A stretch of 64,000 nucleotides of DNA from Lyophyllum atratum (lineage: Eukaryota > Basidiomycota > Agaricomycetes > Agaricales > Lyophyllaceae), in the NCBI GenBank assembly GCA_014905825.1, contig JACGCN010000008.1, forward strand, positions 1,860,001 to 1,924,000. Direction: 5' to 3'. Under the pieces are notes generated by a model. That model worked only from the letters and a program-made list of their open reading frames with translations. It was not told where the DNA came from and searched no databases. Position numbers and translations under genes: made by a program. Below are positions 56,517-64,000 of this stretch, piece after piece. The number at the start of each line of letters is the position of its first letter. The stretch's first letter is position 1.

Positions 56517-59139
56517 ATGGGCGCCGAGAACTTTTTCAAATGCGGGCATGCATGCGTCCATGCACTGGACAGTTCTGCTAGAATCCAGTATGCGTCGGTG
56601 CAATACACGTACCGCGGCGAGGCCGTCTTAGTTGGTCTGGTGCCGGTATGGCACAAGAAGGGAAGTATCTGGAAGAGGCATGCCGCTTCTCGGAAACAGC
56701 ATCCCAAATGCAATGCAGCGCAATGCCGTTTATTTCCGCACCTGGGTCTTGCGCCGGAAACCCTTCCTCGGTCGGAGCAACTCCGGGATCAACTCACGGC
56801 AGAGGATTGGAAGCGGTGGGGACTTGCCATTGCACTGCGATTCCTTGGGCGAAGTGATGAAGGTGATGTTCCGGATTTGTACTTGCAGCGTGCCAGGCAG
56901 TTCAAGGATCGGGGCTTTGGAGAGTGGGACGAGGACGATGAGGAGGGGGAGGACGATGAGGATACAGAAGAGGAGGGCACGGACGAGTGGGGAGGGTTGG
57001 AGCAGGATGAGGACGAGCAGGATGAAGAGGATGAGGAGAAGGAAGAGGACAAGCCGGGAGAAGAGGAGGGAGAGGACACGGACAACGAGGATGAGGATAT
57101 GGAAAATCAGGGACAGGGCGAGTGGGCTGATTTGGACATGCACAAGGAGCAGGAGGAAGCTGAGGATCCGGGAGCGGCAGAGGAGGAGGAGGAGGAAGAC
57201 GCGGGTCAGGGAGCGGCAGAGGAGGAGGAGGAGGAAGACGCGGGTCAGGGAGCGGCAGAGGACGAGAAGGAGCAGGAGGAAGCCGAGGGACAGGGAGTGG
57301 AGGAGGACGACGCGGATGAGGACGAGGAGGAGAAGGAGGAGGAAGCTGAGGGACAGGGAGTGGCAGAGGACGACCCGGATGAGGAGGAGGAGGAGGAGGA
57401 GGAGGAGGAGGAGGAGGAGGAGGAGGAGGAAGAGGAGGAGGAGGAGGAGGAGGAGGAGGAGGAAGAGGAGGAGGAGGAGGAGGAGGAGGAGAAAGACGCA
57501 GGACAGGGAGCGGCAGAGAAGGAGGAGGAGGAGGTGGAGGACGGTTCGTGTGGGACGACTGCACGCTGGATGGACCCATTGTTTCCCTCCCGCCAGCCGA
57601 CTCCGGGATCCGTGCGCAGCCTCAGTCATGTGTCGGAAACCCCACAGAACACGCCGGCCCCGGAGCAGGGTCATAGTCAATATCCCAGCCCTGCGCCGGA
57701 GCCGGCGAAATTGACCATGCTAAGCCCAGCACCGACCGTTCTGCCCCAGCGTGCGGTGCAGCCCCTGGCACAGCTCCCCCCGGCACCGCTGTTCCCGGAA
57801 CCAGTTCCGTTTTCTGCAGGCCAGGCACCAATCAAGGTCACATTTGTTGAGCACATCGTGCGTTCGAGCAGAACCGTAGAGGAAACGGTAGGGAAGACAT
57901 ATCGGACGACAGATGTCCTACCTCGTAAGGTTTACAACAAGTTGAAGACGCACTTCCCCGAATCGGTAGACCTGGAGCCCGAGGTGCCACAGTTCGCTAG
58001 GGTTAAACATGTCAATATCGAGGAGTGGGTAAGGCGCCAATCACCTGGCTGCTGAGAGGGGGTTCTGACGCTGATATATTGTATAGACCTGGTTTGCAGC
58101 ACAGTTAATGCAGCGGCCTGCGGAATTTGACGTGTCCTTGATGGGCTGCAAGGAGTTTATCGAGGTTGTCAGGGAAGGTGTCGACAGCGATCTGATCTAC
58201 AGGGCGGACCTGATCATCTGCACTATCGAGTTCAGTGATGACTTCTTGTGGGTCTTGCGTTCAAGTCATTGCCATAGATGCTCGAACTTTGGGCTTGTTT
58301 TCAGGGGTCCCGATAGAGCGCAGACGTTTGGATGGGACAGAGAATCCTTCAAAAAGTGGTTCGAAAAGTGGCTTCATGTGGCGAGATTAGTGGCGGTTTG
58401 GCCGAAACCGCTGGAGTCCTTGCTGTACGGGAACAAGGCGACGGACATGGAAGAAATCGTCCAGGTTACTACAAGGGAGCAGGGGTTACCGTATCCGCCC
58501 TTGCAGGTGGAAACCGACTTCAACAATGAGCGCTACAAAGGGCTAGAGATCTTGAACAATCCCATTTACCCGCCGGTCAAGATGAACTTCCATGACACAC
58601 CTCAAGTATTTGGAAAGCTGCGGGCGATTTTTGTTGGCGGTCAGATTGTGCACATCCTGAACCTGGCGCCTGTGGATTTCGGAATCTATATAGATTCCGT
58701 GCTCCCGACGCCGCTCTCAGTCATGCAGTGAGCATTTGCATATATTTCTTTGGGCGAGAAGCTAAACTTTGCTGAAACCAGGGGCGACCTCGCAAATTTT
58801 GGCCTCAACAACTTTGGCCTCAACGTGTGGCAAGGCAAGCAAGGGTTGGAAGAGTTTGAGAAGTTTGCGTACGCCATGTTGCGCGGGGTTATTGAGAAGC
58901 GGGAGCGGGAAAAGGGTGTTCGGAGGTCGAATCTGCGGACCTTCTGCTGCATGGACGTCTCTGTGTTCAAAGATGAACAAGGTCGCTACCAGCACGTCGT
59001 CACCGACCTCGAGGCAGGACCGGGTGCGGGGCTCTTCCTGAGGTCCCTCTCCGTCTATAAGTGTCGCATTATGTTTGCGACCATGAAAGATGTATGGAGG
59101 ACCAAGGCTATCGAGTTCCGCAACGGTGTTGTGTTATGA
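56517..59139 (+). CDS. large protein with KCGHAC putative zinc-binding N-terminus and polyglutamate region
   Basis: Exons 56517-58028, 58105-58247, 58305-58727 and 58782-59139 encode 811 aa. The N-terminus has FFKCGHACVH and VWHKKGSIWKRHAASRKQHP followed by KCNAAQC, Cys/His spacing that could bind zinc; these positions are conserved in the truncated copy at 61153. Residues 130-350 are acidic and include a run of 37 Glu (289-325). A Pro-rich linker follows. The C-terminal 300 aa form a folded domain (IEFSDDFLGPDRAQTFGWD, AIFVGGQIVHILNLAP, RTFCCMDVSVFKDEQGRYQH) that I cannot assign; the GGQIVHILN strand recalls ATP-grasp-like folds but is not proof. Splices keep frame; the 57-nt second intron could be read through. 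Confidence 0.65.
57155..57545. repeat. GAG/GGA purine tract inside the acidic coding region
   Basis: About 390 bp almost purely purine on the + strand. It includes (GAG)n at 57381-57491 and 45-60-bp repeats around GACGCGGGTCAGGGAGCGGC. Length polymorphism is likely. Confidence 0.9.
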
Positions 59140-59543
59140 ACACTAGGTTTAATAGACGATTCGGAGTCGAATAACCCCCTAATTACATGGCGTTGCCGAA
59201 GTTCTATACCGCGTCTTCACATACCGAAGTTCTCGGTACTAGTCGTAATCGTCTTACGGCCTACATTGCCACGGACATTTGGTTCGTAAAGTCATTAGTG
59301 TCACTTTGTTTTGACGCCCCACTCTATCCAACTGTTGCCAATCCCACTTTCCGATCCTCGGTACCGTATCTCGGCACCTCGAAACCTCTTTCCTCACCTC
59401 GGGATTTCGGTCTACCTCTCGGAATCACTTCCCACTTCGTGCTAGGGAACTTCTCTGACTTCTAGCACTTTTGTTTTGTGTTGGTTTTTGGTTTGAGTCA
59501 TTATGCATCCACGGACCTTCGCAGATCATCACCGGCACGTCCA
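59140..59543. other. 3' region shared with the truncated copy
   Basis: 59190-59310 (TTGCCGAAGTTCTATACC..., CATACCGAAGTTCTCGGTAC) is repeated at 61450-61565 directly after the truncated N-terminal copy. It therefore belongs to the duplicated unit. Confidence 0.65.
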
Positions 59544-60987
59544 TCATCCCTCCAATTTTATCCACCAACTACGTTCACCGTATTTCTTCTGGGTCCATGA
59601 TGCAGCACCTATGGTTAGGGGAATCATCGTTCGGAACGCTTTGCTGTCCATCCACTCATCATCGCTGTCATACCCGCTGCCGTCGTCGTCGGGCCTGCGA
59701 TATGCGCTGCCGCGCTCCTCGTACCTTCCCGCCACTTTGGATCGTATGATGATGCGCGTTTTCGGCCCTTGAAGGAGGCGGAACAGTTGTTCGTCTATTG
59801 CACCCCACGCACTGCAGATGTCGGCAAACTGCTCGGGCTCCCCCCTGGCCCATTTCCAAATATGGGTGAACTCGATGTGCGTAAGGGCATACGTGAACGC
59901 CAAAACCAGCTGCGAAAGGTTCTTGGGATCGCCCAGGGAGCTAAGGACGTCTGCAATGAACCGAGCCAAAGAGGCCCTGGTTATCTCGTCGCCATAAAAG
60001 CCGTCATCAGTAATCTGCAGGAACTTCAAGTTTCTCATCTTGGGGAGCTTCAACGACGTCCCATGCGGGTTCGATAAGCCATTGTCGGAAACTGACGCTG
60101 CGTTTAGTACGTGGCGGCCAGACCCGAATATTGAGGAACATACCATATGCGATGCGAAGGTGCAACGTTTCCAAAGTTGCTGCAGTCAGGCGAAGGACGT
60201 GTATGACTGATGTTATAGGAAGCGGGGGTTCATCCTCTTCGGGCATGAGCTCCCACGTCACCTCCAAGTTGAGCAGATGTGCGACTGAGACCGTCGCCGA
60301 TGGATTCCGCAAGATATCGTACATGAATTTTGCAGACCTGGAGCTGCTGAGAGCGAGGGTGCGAAGACCATGGGCATTACGATTAGGTGCGCCAGTCGAG
60401 GTTGGAGTGGGGGTGGTGATGTGGGTGGCGCCGCGGCATTCAAGCACCAAATGTTCTAACTGATCCAGGAGGCCGATCTCCCTTGCGGGAAGCGAGTCGA
60501 CCGCCAGGTCCAGCATCCGCAGTGATGGTGATCTGAACATCGCGAGCAAATCTGCCTGGAGCTCCGCGTCGATATCCCCCCAGCTCCCGGCTTCCAGAGT
60601 CAGCCTCGAGAGGTTTAGGAAGATGATGTGCAGCGGGTATTCGCCACTGGTCTCCATGCTGTTGGCGCCCTCCCTGTAGAGGCAGATGGAGAGAGATCGG
60701 ACGTAGCCAGCGAGCCGTGGGTTCTCGGCGAAAAAGACGATCTTATCAAGAGTTCGCTGTGATCTTTCTCTCGCCATCTTTCCGCCGTGGTAGTACCAAT
60801 CGCCCAAGCCAGATGTGTAGTTGCGTTGGATGGTGATGGCACAGAAGAGGCGCTCCTGTGCGATCTCGCGGATCGGTTTGCTGGTAGAGGCCAAGGTGCT
60901 CCGGGCGGTGGTGTCTCCGGCGACATGGTCAAGGATGAGCTGGTACAGCTCAGCTGGAAGCGCAAGTTTGCTGTTACTGTTTCCCAT
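59544..60987 (-). CDS. F-box-like protein, two exons
   Basis: Exons 60987-60144 and 60097-59544 (46-nt intron, GTATGT...CGCAG) encode 465 aa. The start MGNSNSKLALPAELYQLILD then TLASTSKPIREIAQERLFC is an F-box-like opening, and the N-terminal MGNSNSK could be N-myristoylated (inference). The middle is leucine-rich (FLNLSRLTLEAGSW, LRMLDLAVDSL). The frame is open upstream to 61071 but 60987 is the best start. It is unrelated in sequence to F-box 1 and 2. It lies antisense between the KCGHAC gene and its truncated copy. Confidence 0.7.
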
Positions 60988-61152
60988 AGTGGTGGTGGCG
61001 AAATGCAAGGTGGCGGCGAAATGCAAAAGTTTCGATGATCGCTTGCCAGAAGGGTTTAGGGTTAATTGCATTGATAAGAGATCGTCCTTGATAAGAAGTA
61101 TCCTCTCTATTCTCGACCATAACCACCTCTAAATTCACTGTCAATCATCATC

Positions 61153-61602
61153 ATGGGCACCGAGAAGTTTTTCAAGTGTGGCCATGCATGTGGCCATCAA
61201 TCCAAGGATGGGAAGGTGGACCTGAACAGATATCGGGTCCAGTATGCCGGGGCGAAATATACGTACCGAGGGGAGCGCATCATTGTTGCTTTCGTGCCGG
61301 TGTGGCACCAGAAGACGAGTATATGGAAGAGGCATGCAGCTTCTAGGCCTCAGCATCCCAACTGCGATGCCGTGCAATGTGGGTTCTTCCAGCACCTTGA
61401 CCTTGAGCCGACGGCGCTTCCACCTTGCCTTCATCGAAGTTCGTGCTCGTTGCCGAAGTTCTATACCTCGTCTTCACATACCGAAGTTCTCGGTACTCGT
61501 CGTAATCGTCTTACCGCCTACATCGCCACGGACATTTGGTTCGTAAAGTCATCAGCGTCACTTTGTTCTGACACCCTTGCTACGGTGGATTACGGTGGCT
61601 GA
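61153..61602 (+). pseudogene. internally deleted copy of the KCGHAC gene
   Basis: Starts MGTEKFFKCGHACGH and keeps the first about 90 codons of the 56517 gene (VWHQKTSIWKRHAASRPQHP, CDAVQC). It then passes directly into sequence equal to that gene's 3' flank (61445-61565 versus 59190-59310). The C-terminal domain, acidic region and introns are missing. The leader before the ATG (TTAGGGTTA..TTGATAAGAGAT) is also shared. The frame stays open to 61602, so a short protein is possible. No promoter evidence. Confidence 0.65.
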
Positions 61603-61870
61603 ATCACGGTGAACTACGCATACACTGCCATTGTTTGGACTAGGCGGTAGATTGCGGTGGATTACGGTGGCTGAATTACGGTGAACTGCGCTAGCCCTGC
61701 CATGGTTTTGAATAGACGCCATATTACGGTGGATGACGGTGGATTACGGTGGCCGAATTACGGTGAACTACGCTAACCCTGCCATGGTTTTGACTAGGCG
61801 CTATATTATGGTGGACGGTGGATATTACACTCTGAATTACAGTGAATTATGCTAACCCTGCCGTTGTCTC
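61575..61870. repeat. ACGGTG minisatellite, about four units of roughly 80 bp
   Basis: Units contain TACGGTGGATTACGGTGGCT, GAATTACGGTGAACTACGCT and AACCCTGCCATGGTTTTGA in the same order. A shorter inverse-oriented version lies at 52793-52880. Confidence 0.85.
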
Positions 61871-61946
61871 TAAGACTAGACGTTGAACAAGATAATTTTC
61901 TGCGTAACATAAACAATTGTAATGTAAGTGTACTAAGTAACTAGCC

Positions 61947-63577
61947 CTAGTAGCCTAGATCTGGAGCTCTGCCCATGGCCGTCTTGATGGACCAGCCCGG
62001 CTCTTTGTCCTGCAGGGTTTCGAGACACGCGGAGGGAGTGAAGAACACTGTGCCTATTCTTCCTGGAGTAACGGTGTCGCCCGGCTGAGCCTGCTTGGGC
62101 GTCCAGCGCGCTATGGCGTGGAATATTTTGGAAGCCGGGAAGAAGCACAGTTGCCCCGGCCGGTAACTAACCATGATAAGCAGTTAGAGCGCGGTAGACG
62201 ACGAGGGGAGGAGGGTTACCTGAACTTTGTATTTAGGCAAGGTACGACCATCTCCCCTCCGTCATAGTGGCCCACTGGGAAACTCACCGCCGGCCCATCG
62301 TCGCCGCCATCCAGATGTGGCTCCACCTGGAGCTTGAAAACGAGGGCGCGTCCCAGCCATGGCCCAGGATCTTCTGAAACCCACACACCGGCCTCGAAAG
62401 CTTGAACGAATTTTGCGTATTCAGCAGGGAAGAGCTTCCGGAACCATATGCCGAGGGTCTCGGCCAAGAGGGCGGTCTGGAGGTAGTGTGCTTTGATGGC
62501 GGCGGCCCCCGTTCCAGATTTGGTGTGCTCCGATGAGAGGTAGAGACCCTGTAGAAGAACAATACGTCAATTGAGAATGCTAGAGAACGTTCCAGACACT
62601 TACATCTCCACGGTGGCCCAGCTGGGTCCAGCCGTGGACAAGGTGGATCACACCGCAGCGCTCTCGGTGCTCCACGTCAGGGTCCTCAGCGTCTGTGTAG
62701 CGCATTACGCGCGGGTCAACGTCATCCTTCCGGATGGGGTGGCGTCTGTCCGTTTCGCTCAGCGTCGGGTGGACGTATGAGGCAAGCCACTGCGCCGACT
62801 GGTGATACCGTGTCAAGGTTTTCTCCTGAAGGAGTAGAGAGGTAAGTGAGATATCCATGTCGGACAAAAGAGATATGTCACTCACATCTAACCCGTCCAA
62901 TACCCGCTGGTTGTCCGGGGCGTTTTTGAAAAACTCAGCCCACTTCCTCTGATTCTCGAGGGTGAGCGGTACGACCTCGGTAGGTTCACTGAGCTTGATC
63001 CGTTCCGCTACGAAACAGAAAAGCGGAACGTCGTCTGGGTCCACAAACATCGCGGAGTACCCCTGAGCAGGCACGGAGGGGTCCGAGAGGCGCTGGCAGT
63101 CGGCCTTGGCATCCTCGGGACGCACCAGCTTGAGATCGGGAAGCCTGAAATCCGTCCTGAACTTGGGGGTGTAGGTGAGGAAGGCATCCGACCGTCTGTC
63201 AGCCAAGATCAGAGTCCTACGGTAGCGGCTGTCAACACTTCGTTTAGTGTTGGCGCCTACCAAGTCCGAAGTAAAGGCGTCAATCCGTGGATGAGGCACG
63301 AAATCGCTCCGGGATAGCCTCTGGAACAAAAGTCAGAAGTTATAACCTTTTCTGAGGGTATGCAGAGGTGCTCTAACCGGCAGCTTGGGCCCCTGATTCA
63401 AAAATAAGCAGGTTAAAAAAATTCGGCAGTCAAGGAGGCGTACCTTGTCTTTCTGCTATAACCGCATAAGCCCAGAATGAGTTATGTTATTATTCACTGG
63501 TGTTAGCTTGCACAGCTCACTTTCTTAGACGCTTTTTTGGCGGCCTTCTTCGACTTGGTTGAGGTTGATTGAGGCAT
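61947..63577 (-). CDS. 2-oxoglutarate/Fe(II) dioxygenase, TET/JBP-like
   Basis: Exons 63577-63521, 63455-63444, 63392-63378, 63320-62886, 62825-62604, 62548-62220 and 62166-61947 encode 429 aa. A Lys-rich N-terminus (STSTKSKKAAKKASKK) is assembled from three tiny exons, two of 12 and 15 nt. The C-terminal double-stranded beta-helix shows the iron ligands His325-x-Asp327 (EPHLDGGD), a GHYDGGEMVVPCLNTKF strand, the distal His373 (KIFHAIARW) and the 2OG-binding Arg393 (PGRIGTVFF). This arrangement matches fungal TET/JBP-type oxygenases as I recall them (5-methylcytosine or thymine oxidation in DNA). Other 2OG oxygenases cannot be excluded without a profile search. All catalytic residues are present. 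Confidence 0.65.
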
Positions 63578-63710
63578 TTGAGAGAGTGGTACGAAGAAGA
63601 CGGGCGTCGATGAAAAATTTCAACACGGAGTCACGTGACTGCGAGAACTTGCGTGCGACTGCATTCTCTGGGGACGTAATTTTTATTGGGGACACACGCA
63701 GCACTGAACA
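63578..63710. promoter_or_regulatory. 133-bp divergent promoter
   Basis: Start codons of the dioxygenase (leftward) and the next gene (rightward) are 133 bp apart, so one short region must drive both. No TATA box is obvious. Confidence 0.45.
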
Positions 63711-64000
63711 ATGGACAGGCGGCAAAAATTGTGCCAGGAATTGATCGAAGCGGACAAGGACTTCGCAGCGAAATTCCTTCGAGCTACAGAGCAAGGTTGG
63801 GTTGGGATTCTGCGTCAGGACAAGTTACCGGAGGGCTTTTCGGAAGCGACGGAGGGGGACGCGGCTGAAGATGGGGATTACGAACCCAGGGGTGAGCTAT
63901 TCTTCAACATCCCGCTTTTCCGAGATCCACGATGATGATCAACAGAGGCCATCGTGAGGCAGCACAGGGAAGACGCCGAGAAAGCCCCTCAGTTGCTTGG
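63711..64000 (+). CDS. hypothetical protein, 5' part only (runs off window)
   Basis: Exon 1 is 63711-63891, and exon 2 begins at 63946 after a 54-nt intron (GTGAGC...CAACAG). It reads MDRRQKLCQELIEADKDFAA, FLRATEQGWVGILRQDKLPE, then after the splice AIVRQHREDAEKAPQLLG. It is helical and charged. Family unknown because only about 78 residues are visible. Divergent neighbour of the TET/JBP-like gene. Confidence 0.55.

Noticed and set aside
56730..57680. Leftward Leu- and Pro-rich open frames opposite the acidic gene
   Set aside because: Direct by-products of the GAG/GGA tract; CTC/TCC repeats read as poly-Leu, poly-Ser or poly-Pro.
61947..64000. KDZ transposon carrying the TET/JBP-like gene
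   Set aside because: No KDZ transposase or element ends are visible in this window; the link remains only by family knowledge.

Overview
The window looks like nuclear DNA of a basidiomycete, most likely an Agaricomycete (mushroom-type fungus). Genes are split by many 48-65 nt GT-AG introns. The tRNA genes carry short anticodon-loop introns. The families present (F-box proteins, quinate/hexose-type MFS permeases, Rds1-type ferritin-like proteins, a MATA-type HMG-box protein, a TET/JBP-like dioxygenase, a Harbinger transposon) are typical of that group. All exon structures were worked out by hand from splice signals and reading frame; no expression data or database search stands behind them.

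Layout. 0-12 kb: an F-box/LRR-like gene, a pair of related small membrane proteins, an Rds1-type ferritin-like gene with an in-frame stop, a tRNA-Gly, a small secreted Cys-rich protein, and two tandem short-chain dehydrogenases that share a promoter block. 12.5-23.4 kb and 36.8-43.0 kb are the two arms of an inverted segmental duplication carrying the same genes in mirror order: metallo-beta-lactamase, F-box gene 1, an F-box N-terminal remnant, F-box gene 2, and VWA genes. The arms have decayed reciprocally: the left arm keeps F-box 1 and has only a wreck of the lactamase, while the right arm keeps the lactamase and has only the C-terminal half of F-box 1. F-box 2 is intact in both. A complete 3.94-kb PIF/Harbinger element with identical 103-bp inverted ends sits in the left arm, as does a 663-bp Fot1/pogo-like non-autonomous element. 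The spacer between the arms (23.8-36.2 kb) holds a Cys-rich-tailed membrane protein, two tandem MFS permeases, an HMG-box protein and tRNA-Tyr.

44-62 kb is accessory, repeat-dominated DNA: a hypothetical gene, tRNA-Glu, dispersed copies of a 170-190-bp repeat, a 77-bp minisatellite, long AGGTGCGA minisatellite arrays combined with tRNA-derived sequences in units of about 917 bp, a 1.15-kb inverted-repeat element inserted into an array, and an ACGGTG minisatellite. Between these lies a large gene with a KCGHAC-type putative zinc-binding N-terminus and a 37-Glu run, an internally deleted copy of that gene, and another F-box gene. At the right end is a 2-oxoglutarate/Fe(II) dioxygenase of apparent TET/JBP type (candidate DNA-base oxygenase), divergent from a gene that runs off the window.

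How genes may work together: the SDR pair and the MFS pair are tandem paralogues that are probably co-regulated. The Harbinger element carries both proteins it needs (Myb/SANT-like protein and DDE nuclease). The TET/JBP-like gene next to a degenerate multicopy gene family and satellites fits the reported association of fungal TET/JBP genes with transposon-rich DNA, but no KDZ transposase is visible here.
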